DNA from: an uncultured Dorea sp.
GTDB lineage: Bacteria; Bacillota; Clostridia; Lachnospirales; Lachnospiraceae
Reading direction: 5' to 3'
DNA length: 64,000 bases
NCBI GenBank assembly: GCA_945870325.1
Contig: CAMBRQ010000004.1
Span: 54,338 to 118,337 of the forward strand
Shown: positions 9,061 through 16,897 of the stretch, piece after piece
Layout of the letters: each line of letters begins with the position of its first letter
Numbering within the stretch: the stretch's first letter is position 1
The notes under the pieces: model-generated
What the model saw: the letters and a program-made list of their open reading frames with translations, nothing else
What the model was told of the DNA's origin: nothing
Databases searched by the model: none
Position numbers and translations under genes: made by a program

Positions 9061-9317
9061 GTGTACGGTGCAAGGGCAGGGAAGTTGTGAACTGCAACCG
9101 GATTATTTCGCCAAGACCCTGTAACAGAAAAAGATACCGTCAGTTCTAACCGGGCATATTCGCCGTAAGCCCTTGATGGCCTTACGACTCAGATGCCCTC
9201 GAAACCAGGACTTGTGGTCCTGGTTTCGTACGAACTGACGGTATCTTTTTCTGTAACGGGGTCTAAGGCTCATGATACAGCCACAGCCCACAGCTTCCCT
9301 GCCCTTGCACCTGACAT
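9061..9317 (+). ncRNA. Multi-helix palindromic element, copy 1 (candidate structured RNA)
   Basis: Nested inverted repeats. The outer stem 9067-9084/9294-9311 is a perfect 18 bp. The second stem 9115-9146/9232-9263 is 32 bp with two mismatches. Inside, GGGCAT 9152-9157 pairs with ATGCCC 9193-9198 around a hairpin at 9164-9186 with loop CTTGATG. A second hairpin, 9200-9210/9218-9228, is a perfect 11 bp with loop CTTGTGG. The element begins GTGTACGG and ends near CCTGACAT. The junction sequences AACCGGA and TAACCGGGC recur in copy 2 at 18.9 kb, and the plan recurs in copy 3 at 10.1 kb. It could act as RNA (the transcript of the upstream operon would read into it) or as a mobile palindrome. The RNA assignment is inference; the structure and recurrence are seen directly. 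Confidence 0.6.
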
Positions 9318-9465
9318 CTCCGTATACTCAAGACTGTCTCCATTGGGGAGATTCCAGTGAGGAATGTGGGGGGAGCGTTATTGACGGGGAGTATGTTAAG
9401 AGTGCAGGGGATATAATCACATCTAATCTATGTCGTATAGTTGTTTTATCTGTCTTGAGTTTGAC

Positions 9466-9733
9466 ATTACATACCGTATAACTACTTGGCTGCTCTACGG
9501 GTATGTAGTTTGCGGTGATTTCATGCTGATTTTTATTGCCACTACATACCTTGCGCACCACATACGGATTTTGTGGTATGTAATTTCGAGTGATTTTCCC
9601 TTTGTTTTCGCCAATATTACATACCTTTATGTCGCATATGGATTTTGTGGTATGTAATTGTCAGGGATTCCTGCTCTGTTTTCGTCAATATTACATACCC
9701 TAATGCCTAAAACCCTGAGTCATAGTATGTAAT
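9466..9733. repeat. Four-unit 75-bp tandem array of TTACATACC hairpins
   Basis: ATTACATACC-type left halves start at 9466, 9541, 9616 and 9690, a period of 75, 75 and 74 bases. Each is matched by a right half GGTATGTAA (9499-9508, 9575-9583, 9649-9657, 9725-9732), giving four hairpins of about 43 bp. The units are joined by similar spacers of about 31 bases (gtgattttccctttgttttcg-like). The repeated palindrome with variable interior and homologous spacers argues against CRISPR. Confidence 0.7.
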
Positions 9734-9987
9734 CATCAATAATCTGGTCTAGCACTGCCCAAATTACTGCCGCTGGTGGCAATACTTCATACACATCCAT
9801 CAGCAATCCGGTTCCCACTAATTCCAACTAGTTCCAAGCAGTTCTAACTATCAACATGTTTGCTTGTCTTAGTTTGCTTGTCTTAATTTACTTACCTTAT
9901 CTTATTTCAACCATCATTTCCTGCCAATACCGTTCCCATTGCACCTCGTCAGGAATCCCCACAGTTCATGAAGAGTCACACATAAGA
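9734..9987. other. Gene-free stretch with short direct repeats
   Basis: No ORF with a ribosome binding site or recognisable product. It contains short reiterations of CTAATTCCAA/CTAGTTCCAA and TTGCTTGTCTTA between the 75-bp hairpin array and copy 3 of the multi-helix element. Confidence 0.5.
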
Positions 9988-10246
9988 ATGTCAGGCAGAG
10001 AGGGGCAGTATGGCAGTTCATATCCGTAGAAGAGCCGTACAATCCGTTGGTAAAAAAGAGGTCTGAAATCAGGATGAATTCTGTGCCACAAGCACAGAAT
10101 TCAAGAATGTCTGAGTCGGAAAAATCTTTCAGATTTTCTCCGACGATTACATTCGATTCCTGATTCCAGACCTCTTTTGAACCTACGAATTGTAGGCGAT
10201 TGGAGTCGGATATGAACTGCCATACTGTCCCTTTCTGTCGTACACT
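9988..10246 (-). ncRNA. Multi-helix palindromic element, copy 3 (reverse orientation)
   Basis: Read on the minus strand it starts with GTGTACG (10245-10239) and ends with CCTGACAT (9995-9988), like copy 1. The outer stem 10002-10026/10207-10231 is 25 bp with one G-T pair. The second stem 10054-10074/10158-10178 is 21 bp with one mismatch. The junction helix is GAATGT 10105-10110 with ACATTC 10149-10154. Hairpins are 10076-10085/10093-10102, with minus-strand loop CTTGTGG identical to copy 1, and 10115-10120/10139-10144 with an A/T-rich extension. GACTCAGA at the junction is shared with copy 1. It ends 33 bases from the stop of the S1-domain gene, which is transcribed in the same direction, so it would form that transcript's 3' end. 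Confidence 0.6.
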
Positions 10247-10278
10247 CCACATATACTCTTCAAGAACTAAATTCTCAT

Positions 10279-10986
10279 CTAATCCAGCTTAATCCCCTTA
10301 AAGAGATCCCCCAGACTTGTCCCAATGCTCTCAGACTTCGGAATTACAACCTTCTCTACCGGTTCTTCCTTCACTTCCTCCAAAGCCTTCATGCTCAGGC
10401 TGATCTTGCCATCTTTAACACCGATGATCTTAACCTGAACTTCATCACCTACATTCAGGACATCCTGTGGTGATTTTACACGCTTCTGGCTGATCTGGGA
10501 TACGTGGACCAGACCGGATAATCCATCTTCCAGGCGAACGAATGCGCCATAGTTCTGGAGTGTCTCTACCTTGCCAGTTACAACGCTTCCAACTTTTACA
10601 TTAGCAATCTTTTCTTCCAGAGCCTTCTTTTCTTTTTCTTTCAGGATCTCACGGGCAGATAATACCAGACGGTTTTCTGCCTGATTTACGTCGATTACTC
10701 TGACTTCGATGTCTTTTAACAGATATGTTTCCAGATCTTCGATATAAGATAAGGATAATCTGGAAGCAGGTATGAATCCACGAAGCCCTTCTACCATAGC
10801 GATGGCGCCGCCGTTAACGATTCCTTCGACTTTGACAGGAAGAACTGTCCCCTGTTCCATATAGGAAGCTACAAGATTCCATGGATTGGCATCGTCAAAA
10901 TGATCCTCCAGATCTGCCATTGTCTCCACTGTGCTATCTACAGCAGCCTCTTCTGTTGTTTCTTCTCGTAATAATTCTTCGCTCAT
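10279..10986 (-). CDS. S1 RNA-binding domain protein (short RpsA-like)
   Basis: 235 residues with two S1 OB-fold domains, about residues 46-113 (GTVLPVKVEGIVNGGAIAM..., ending in the typical NRLVLSARE) and about 131-202 (GSVVTGKVETLQNYGAFVRL...GKISLSMKA). An acidic N-terminal tail and a short C-terminal tail follow. Ribosomal protein S1 of proteobacteria has six S1 domains; Firmicutes carry shorter relatives such as this whose exact role in translation or RNA binding is less clear. The start ATG follows AAAGGGA. It is divergent from the pyrophosphatase gene across 278 bases that are A/T-rich and without a gene. Downstream it runs into the structured element at 10.0-10.25 kb. Confidence 0.85.
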   Translation of the reverse strand: MSEELLREETTEEAAVDSTVETMADLEDHFDDANPWNLVASYMEQGTVLPVKVEGIVNGGAIAMVEGLRGFIPASRLSLSYIEDLETYLLKDIEVRVIDVNQAENRLVLSAREILKEKEKKALEEKIANVKVGSVVTGKVETLQNYGAFVRLEDGLSGLVHVSQISQKRVKSPQDVLNVGDEVQVKIIGVKDGKISLSMKALEEVKEEPVEKVVIPKSESIGTSLGDLFKGIKLD

Positions 10987-11264
10987 AGTAACATTCCCTT
11001 TCTAACTCTCGAGACTCATACGTTCTCACATGCTGTTACTAGTATAGCATACAATAGGGGGAATGTTCAAAGAAAAAAACGTATATATCATAGAATTTGT
11101 AGTTGACGAAATGCAAAAAAAATGGCACTCTTACTTATAGGCATTGTAATGAGCATGTAAAACTTTTAGAAAATAGCATGAATCAAAGCATAATATGAAT
11201 AGAATCAGAAGATGTAGATAAATATGCGAATCAATAAGCGAGTAAATAAAGGATGTGAATATAT

Positions 11265-12911
11265 ATGGGAAAGAAAATAGGAAAAGTATATGTCGTAGGA
11301 CATAAGAATCCGGACACAGATTCAATCTGTTCTGCGATTGCGTATGCGAATTTGAAAAAACAGATTACAGGTGATGAATACGTGGCAAGAAGAGCCGGAC
11401 AGATTAATGAGGAGACACATTATGTTTTGAAGAAATTCAAAGTGAGCCCTCCGAATCTTCTTCCGAATGTAAAGATGCAGGTAAAGGATATGGATATCCA
11501 TAAGGTAGAAGGTGTAGAGCCGAATGTATCGATCAAAGATACCTGGGCTAAGATGAAGGAGCAGAATGTCAAGACCCTTCCGATTCTAAAAGAGGGAGAA
11601 CTGGTGGGTGTGATTTCTACCGGAGATATTGCAACTTCTTACATGGATGTCTATGATAATTGTATATTGTCAAGTGCCAGAACGCAGTATAAGAATATTG
11701 TGCAGACATTAGACGGCACATTGATTACCGGGAATGAGCATGGATATTTTACGAAGGGCAAGGTAACGATTGCGGCTTCGAATACAGATCTTATGGAGGA
11801 ATTCATTGAGAAGGATGACCTGGTTATTCTGGGGAACAGGCATGAATCTCAGGAGTGTGCGGTAGATATTGATGCAAGTTGTCTTGTCGTGTGCCAGGGA
11901 GCGAAGGTATCTGATGAACTGATCCGCAGAGCGGAGGAGCAGAGCATCGTCATCATTAGCACGCCTCACGATACATTTACTGCGGCACGTCTGATCAACC
12001 AGAGTATTCCGGTAAAGCATTTTATGACGAAGGCGCCGCTTGTTACATTCCGTATGACAGATTATGTAGATGAGATCAAAGAGGCTATGACAAAGAAGAA
12101 GTTCCGTGATTTCCCAATTCTGGACCGTCATGGACATTTTAAAGGTTTTATATCCAGACGACGTTTTATGAATGTCAGCAAGAAGAAGGTGATTCTTGTA
12201 GATCACAACGAGAAGTCCCAGGCAGTTGATGGAATCGAAGAGGCCGATATCATGGAGATCATCGATCACCACAGACTTGGCAATATCGAGACTATGGGAC
12301 CTGTATTCTTCCGTAATCAGCCGGTTGGATGCACAGCGACGATTGTTTATCAGATGTATGAGGAGAATGGCGTGAAGATTACACCGACGATTGCAGGATT
12401 GCTCTGTTCTGCAATCATATCAGATACGCTTTTGTTCCGTTCTCCGACCTGTACCCAGGTGGACGAGAAGGTTGCCAAGAAACTGGCGAAGATTGCCGGA
12501 ATCAATATGGAACAGATGGCCGGCGAGATGTTCAAGGCGGGCAGCAGCCTTCAAGGCAAGAGCGCAGAAGAGATCTGCTTCCAGGATTTCAAGCAGTTTA
12601 CGGTAAATGATATTGTATTTGGCGTGGGACAGATTAATTCTATGAATAAAGATGAATTGAAGGAGATCAGGGGAGTTCTGGAGCCGCATATGCCAAAAGT
12701 GCTGAAGTCGCATAATCTTCAGATGGTTTATTTTATGCTGACAGATATTCTGGATGAATCTACAGAATTGATCTGCTGCGGAAATAATGCGAAAGCCTAT
12801 ATTATCGATGCGTTTGATCTGAGAGAGGATGCAGAAAAGATTGTGTTAAAAGGCGTAGTATCCAGAAAGAAACAGTTGATTCCGACGTTAGTTGGCGCAT
12901 TGCAGCAGTAA
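11265..12911 (+). CDS. ppaC: CBS/DRTGG-containing manganese-dependent inorganic pyrophosphatase
   Basis: 548 residues, the long nucleotide-regulated form of class C (family II) pyrophosphatase. The DHH-type catalytic core is split. N-terminal VGHKNPDTDSICSAIAYA binds metal. A regulatory insert follows with a CBS motif (about residues 70-125), a DRTGG domain (about 130-245) and a second CBS motif (about 250-305). The core then resumes with IIDHHRLGNIETM and the DHHA2 domain to the end. The enzyme hydrolyses pyrophosphate to two phosphates and is known in this family to be controlled by adenine nucleotides and diadenosine polyphosphates bound at the CBS insert. The start is an ATG behind GGATGTGA. 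It is followed after 39 bases by a flavin reductase gene. Confidence 0.9.
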   Translation: MGKKIGKVYVVGHKNPDTDSICSAIAYANLKKQITGDEYVARRAGQINEETHYVLKKFKVSPPNLLPNVKMQVKDMDIHKVEGVEPNVSIKDTWAKMKEQNVKTLPILKEGELVGVISTGDIATSYMDVYDNCILSSARTQYKNIVQTLDGTLITGNEHGYFTKGKVTIAASNTDLMEEFIEKDDLVILGNRHESQECAVDIDASCLVVCQGAKVSDELIRRAEEQSIVIISTPHDTFTAARLINQSIPVKHFMTKAPLVTFRMTDYVDEIKEAMTKKKFRDFPILDRHGHFKGFISRRRFMNVSKKKVILVDHNEKSQAVDGIEEADIMEIIDHHRLGNIETMGPVFFRNQPVGCTATIVYQMYEENGVKITPTIAGLLCSAIISDTLLFRSPTCTQVDEKVAKKLAKIAGINMEQMAGEMFKAGSSLQGKSAEEICFQDFKQFTVNDIVFGVGQINSMNKDELKEIRGVLEPHMPKVLKSHNLQMVYFMLTDILDESTELICCGNNAKAYIIDAFDLREDAEKIVLKGVVSRKKQLIPTLVGALQQ

Positions 12912-12950
12912 GTGAAAAAAAGCATTTGTGCAAAAGAAAGGAAGTGTACC

Positions 12951-13520
12951 ATGGGAAAGCAAGTATGGCGGCCCGGCAATATGCTGTATCCCCTTCCGGC
13001 GGTGATGGTAAGCGCCGCAGATAAGGCAGGGAATGCGAATATTCTGACCGTAGCATGGACCGGAACCATCTGTACGAATCCGGCGATGCTCTATATCTCC
13101 GTCAGACCGGAGCGTTATTCTTATCATATGATTAAGGAGACGGGGGAATTCGTAGTGAATCTGACCACGGAGAAACTGGCATATGCTACGGACTGGTGTG
13201 GGGTAAAGTCAGGAAAAGATGTGGATAAATGGAAAGAAATGAAGTTGACAAAGGGGAAAAGTGAGAAATTGTCCTATGCCCCGATTATTCAGGAAAGTCC
13301 GGTGAATATAGAATGTCAGGTGACAGAGGTTAAGGAACTGGGATCACATCATATGTTTCTGGCAGAAGTGAAGGCAGTTCAGGTAGATGAAAAATATATG
13401 AAGAAGAATGGAAAATTTGATTTGAATGCTACCGGACTTCTGGCGTATTCTCACGGAGAATATTTAAGTCTCGGAAAAGAACTGGGAGGATTCGGCTGGA
13501 GCGTAAAAAAGAAAAGATAG
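12951..13520 (+). CDS. Flavin reductase-like (FMN-binding split-barrel) protein
   Basis: 189 residues. The frame is open from GTG 12912, but ATG 12951 is chosen because GAAAGGAAG sits just upstream and MGKQVWRPGNMLYPLPAVMVS fits the family's N-terminus. The split-barrel FMN-binding domain has the typical NILTVAWTGTICTNPAMLYISVRP core and EFVVNLTTE. Family members bind FMN or are NAD(P)H:flavin oxidoreductases; the partner is not identifiable. It ends with YSHGEYLSLGKELGGFGWSVKKK, a conserved tail in clostridial homologues. It shares a bidirectional terminator with the convergent MATE gene. Confidence 0.85.
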   Translation: MGKQVWRPGNMLYPLPAVMVSAADKAGNANILTVAWTGTICTNPAMLYISVRPERYSYHMIKETGEFVVNLTTEKLAYATDWCGVKSGKDVDKWKEMKLTKGKSEKLSYAPIIQESPVNIECQVTEVKELGSHHMFLAEVKAVQVDEKYMKKNGKFDLNATGLLAYSHGEYLSLGKELGGFGWSVKKKR

Positions 13521-13563
13521 AAATCATATAAGAAGAAATTATAAAAGATTATATTATGAAATA

Positions 13564-13619
13564 TGGCGTAAGCATACCCCACGGATCAGAAAAAATCCTG
13601 GATATCTTACGCCACGTTT
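13564..13619. terminator. Bidirectional terminator between flavin reductase and MATE genes
   Basis: TGGCGTAAG 13564-13572 pairs with CTTACGCCA 13606-13614. An inner GGATcagaaaaaATCC hairpin and a T-run (CGTTTTT) follow on the plus strand. Confidence 0.65.
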
Positions 13620-15005
13620 TTATTCGTTATCTAAAGGCTGAATCTTCATTCGGTAGATTCGCTTCAGAAGTATTGTCGATAGAATTACCGATACGATCTC
13701 CGCAATCGGAATGGACCACCATACCATAGACAGTCCGAAGACTTTGGCAAATATATAAGCAACCGGAAGAATCACGAATAGCTGTCTGGCTGCCGATACG
13801 ATCAGACTATAGATGCCATTTCCTAGTGCCTGGAAAATGGAACCAACGATGATACAGTATCCGGCGAACAGAAAACTAAGGCTGATAATCCGAAGCGCCG
13901 GAACTCCGATCGTGAGCATATGCTCAGAAGCATCGAACAGATTCTTAAGCAGGACTCCTGGAAGTGTCTGGAAGATGGCTAGTCCGATCAGCATAATGGA
14001 TACGGCGATTACGACGCTTAGCTTAGCGGTCTGGGTAATCCGTTTTTTATTTCTGGCACCGTAGTTAAAAGCGATGATTGGAATCATTCCATTATTCAGC
14101 CCGAAGACCGGCATGAAGATAAAACTCTGCAGTTTAAAATACACGCCGAATACTGCTGCTGCTGTGGAAGAGAACATGAGAAGTATCTTGTTCATTCCAA
14201 AGGTCATGACAGAGCCGATTGCCTGCATAATAATAGAAGGAATGCCGACCTCGTAGATAACGGTAATGGTGCGCAGGTGAGGGCGGAACCCTCTGAGATT
14301 GATACTGATCTCTTTATTTTTCTTAATGTTAAAATAAAACGATAAGAATACGGCGACAATCTGACCGATAATCGTAGCAAGCGCGGCACCGGCAACCTCC
14401 AGCCTGGGAAGTCCAAAGAGCCCGAAGATCAGGATTGGATCCAGAATAATATTGATGATTGCACCCGTACCCTGGGTAATCATATTATAGATTGTCTTAC
14501 CAGTGGACTGAAGCAGCCGCTCAAAAGTAATCTGAAGAAAGATACCGGCGGAGCATATGGTAATAATGGTCAGATACTGTGTGCCATAGGTAACGATTCT
14601 CTGGTTATCCGTCTGCATTGCGAAGAAGAGATGTGACCCGAATCCGCCGATCACAGCGAAGACAATGCAACTTACAATTCCCAGGAATAATCCATTTCTG
14701 GCAGCATTGTTGGCACCTTCATAATTCTTTTCGCCTAAGCTGCGTGAAAGCAGGGCATTGATACCGACTCCGGTACCGGAAGCGACAGCGATCATCAGAG
14801 TCTGGATCGGGAATGCAAGTGACACCGCAGTCAGGGCATCCTCATTCAACTGTGCGACGAACATACTGTCAACGATATTGTAGAGAGCCTGCACCAGCAT
14901 GGATAGCATCATGGGCAGGGACATGCTAAGTAATAGTTTTGGAACCGGCATGGTTCCCATCTTGTTCTCCTGTACGGGAGTATCTTTTGTCTGAATGTCT
15001 GACAT
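13620..15005 (-). CDS. MATE-family multidrug/metabolite efflux protein
   Basis: 461 residues with about twelve hydrophobic helices in two homologous halves, beginning MGTMPVPKLLLSMSLPMMLSMLVQALYNIVDSMFV, the usual first-helix region of NorM/DinF-type MATE proteins. MATE pumps export cationic compounds using Na+ or H+ gradients. The frame is open 17 codons further upstream, but ATG at 15005 is directly preceded by AAGGAGG on the minus strand, so MSDIQTKDT is taken as the N-terminus. It converges with the flavin reductase gene and diverges from the polysaccharide deacetylase gene. The substrate is unknown. Confidence 0.9.
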   Translation of the reverse strand: MSDIQTKDTPVQENKMGTMPVPKLLLSMSLPMMLSMLVQALYNIVDSMFVAQLNEDALTAVSLAFPIQTLMIAVASGTGVGINALLSRSLGEKNYEGANNAARNGLFLGIVSCIVFAVIGGFGSHLFFAMQTDNQRIVTYGTQYLTIITICSAGIFLQITFERLLQSTGKTIYNMITQGTGAIINIILDPILIFGLFGLPRLEVAGAALATIIGQIVAVFLSFYFNIKKNKEISINLRGFRPHLRTITVIYEVGIPSIIMQAIGSVMTFGMNKILLMFSSTAAAVFGVYFKLQSFIFMPVFGLNNGMIPIIAFNYGARNKKRITQTAKLSVVIAVSIMLIGLAIFQTLPGVLLKNLFDASEHMLTIGVPALRIISLSFLFAGYCIIVGSIFQALGNGIYSLIVSAARQLFVILPVAYIFAKVFGLSMVWWSIPIAEIVSVILSTILLKRIYRMKIQPLDNE

Positions 15006-15141
15006 GATAGAACCTCCTTGTAGACCTGAAACGTAGTGTTTATAGCATATCATCATCCAATATATATTGCAATGGATTACATACTGGTTTGCGAACTTAC
15101 ATATAAATAAATGAAGCGCTAAACAGTAAGAGGTGATGGCG

Positions 15142-15954
15142 ATGGATACAGTAAAGCGTCATAAGATAAAGATTCTATGTGGATTATTCTATACATTCTG
15201 CTTACTGAATTTGGTAGGAATCTCTGTATATCCGGAGAATTTTGGGCAGTTAAGGGAACTGATCGGGCAGACGAAAGATGCGGATATTAAGTCGGTAAGC
15301 GAGCAGGAAGATAATGAACAGAAGTCGTCCGAAAAGATGGGGGAGGAGAAAGGGATTGAGGAAGCAGTATCATATGTAGGTTCTTCAATGGTGGAAGAGC
15401 CGCCAAGAATCGCCTTGACATTTGATGACGGGCCGAGCAGCAAATGCACAGGAAGATTGTTGGATGGACTGAAAGAGAGAGAGGTAAAGGCAACATTTTT
15501 CCTGATTGGGGAAAATGCAAAAGAGAATCCGGAACTTGTGAAGCGTCTGGACGAAGAAGGGCATCTGATTGGCAATCATACCTATCATCATGTAGAGATT
15601 ACCAAAGTATCGGATGAACAGGCAAAAAAGGAGATTCTGGATACGGATGAGGTGATCTATTCTATTATTGGCAAACATATAGAATATATGCGTCCTCCTT
15701 TTGGACTGTGGCAGCGGGAACTGGAACTTGAGATTGAGGTAATGCCTGTTATGTGGACGATAGATCCACTGGACTGGACCACGGAGAATGTGGACGAAAT
15801 TGTGAATAAAGTAGTGACGGAAGCCGAGGAAGATGATATTATTCTATTGCACGACTGTTATGATTCCAGTGTGGATGCGGCGCTTCGGATTGTGGATATC
15901 CTAAAAGAGGAGGGATTTGAATTCGTGACCGTGGATGAGTTGATTATGAATTAA
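15142..15954 (+). CDS. Membrane-anchored polysaccharide deacetylase (NodB domain)
   Basis: 270 residues. An N-terminal transmembrane anchor (about residues 9-28) and a charged linker are followed by a NodB homology domain (about 90-270). All five motifs are visible: TFDDGPSS (two Asp), NHTYHH (metal-binding His residues), RPPFG, DPLDW and ILLHD. Such enzymes remove acetyl groups from peptidoglycan or other N-acetylated glycans outside the cell. Three starts are possible (15133 GTG, 15136 ATG, 15142 ATG). The last has AGAGGTG at proper spacing. Confidence 0.88.
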   Translation: MDTVKRHKIKILCGLFYTFCLLNLVGISVYPENFGQLRELIGQTKDADIKSVSEQEDNEQKSSEKMGEEKGIEEAVSYVGSSMVEEPPRIALTFDDGPSSKCTGRLLDGLKEREVKATFFLIGENAKENPELVKRLDEEGHLIGNHTYHHVEITKVSDEQAKKEILDTDEVIYSIIGKHIEYMRPPFGLWQRELELEIEVMPVMWTIDPLDWTTENVDEIVNKVVTEAEEDDIILLHDCYDSSVDAALRIVDILKEEGFEFVTVDELIMN

Positions 15955-16030
15955 TCTCTGGTTACGGATGGTGTTCTGGCTTGACAAGAGGGAAAATTAG
16001 CGGCAGTCGGGAGATATATGGATGAATATA

Positions 16031-16090
16031 GAGATAAATATGGAGATAAATATAAAGATAAATATAGAGAAAAATATAGAGATAAATGAG
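16031..16090. repeat. 12-bp tandem repeat, five units, upstream of tcdA
   Basis: GAGATAAATAT(A/G)-like units start at 16031, 16043, 16055, 16067 and 16079. The last unit runs into the GAGGAAGGG ribosome binding site of tcdA. Confidence 0.7.
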
Positions 16091-16100
16091 GAAGGGTAAA

Positions 16101-16838
16101 ATGTCAGTAAATGAATTTTCCAGAACGGAGTTATTGATAGGAGAAGAGAATCTAAAGAGATTAAGAGATGCTTCCGTCATGGTGTTAGGCGTTGGAGGTG
16201 TTGGCTCCCATTGTATTGAGGCATTGGCAAGAAGCGGCGTGGGAAGATTGATTCTCGTGGATAATGACACGGTGTCCCTGACGAACATTAACCGTCAGTC
16301 GATTGCTTTCCACAGTACGGTGGGGCAGCATAAGACGCTGGTCATGAAGGAGAGAATCAGGGATATCTGTCCGCAGACTGAGGTAATTACTCATGAGATG
16401 TTCGTTTTGCCAGAGAATGTCGATCAGTTATTCGAAAATGGGACGGAAGGCAGACCGGATTATATCGTAGACGCAATCGATACGGTTACTGCCAAATTAA
16501 TTTTGGTTGAAAAAGCGATGGAATATCAGATACCAATCATCAGTTGCATGGGAACGGGAAATAAATTGCATGCGGAACTTTTCGAGATTGTGGATATCAG
16601 CAAGACTTCGGTATGTCCGCTGTGCAAGGTCATGAGGAAGGAACTGCGTGCCCGGGGAATAGAGCATCTGAAGGTACTGTATTCGAAGGAGAAGCCGGTA
16701 GATGTATCGGCAAGGGAGACTGGAGAGGATAAGGGAAGCAGAAGAGCGATTCCGGGAAGCGTGTCCTTTGTTCCGCCGGTGGCAGGGCTTCTGATCGCCG
16801 GAGAGGTGATTCGGGAACTTGTGAGTAATCTGGGATAA
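16101..16838 (+). CDS. tcdA: tRNA threonylcarbamoyladenosine dehydratase
   Basis: 245 residues, an E1-like (ThiF/MoeB-fold) enzyme that uses ATP to cyclise t6A37 of ANN-decoding tRNAs to ct6A. The nucleotide-binding motif is VLGVGGVGSHCIEALARSG. The arginine finger region is NRQ, and the substrate-side DAIDTVTAKL is typical of TcdA. A CPLCKVMRKELRARG segment matches the family's C-terminal region. ATG 16101 is preferred over ATG 16086 because GAGGAAGGG lies just before it. A 12-bp tandem repeat abuts the ribosome binding site. It lies 59 bases upstream of rarA, probably in the same transcript. Confidence 0.9.
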   Translation: MSVNEFSRTELLIGEENLKRLRDASVMVLGVGGVGSHCIEALARSGVGRLILVDNDTVSLTNINRQSIAFHSTVGQHKTLVMKERIRDICPQTEVITHEMFVLPENVDQLFENGTEGRPDYIVDAIDTVTAKLILVEKAMEYQIPIISCMGTGNKLHAELFEIVDISKTSVCPLCKVMRKELRARGIEHLKVLYSKEKPVDVSARETGEDKGSRRAIPGSVSFVPPVAGLLIAGEVIRELVSNLG

Positions 16839-16897
16839 CAGGCGAGGCTTCGCGATTCTTTCATGATTGAGAAGCTTGCAGAAAGAGAGAATGAAAT

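Noticed and set aside
9466..9733. CRISPR array
   Set aside because: The constant part is itself a palindrome with variable interior, the spacers resemble each other, and there are no cas genes.
9914..10252. 112-codon minus-strand ORF and similar frames inside the palindromes
   Set aside because: They coincide with inverted repeats, lack ribosome binding sites and have no recognisable protein features.
12912..12950. GTG start for the flavin reductase gene directly after the pyrophosphatase stop
   Set aside because: The ATG at 12951 has a better ribosome binding site and matches the family N-terminus.
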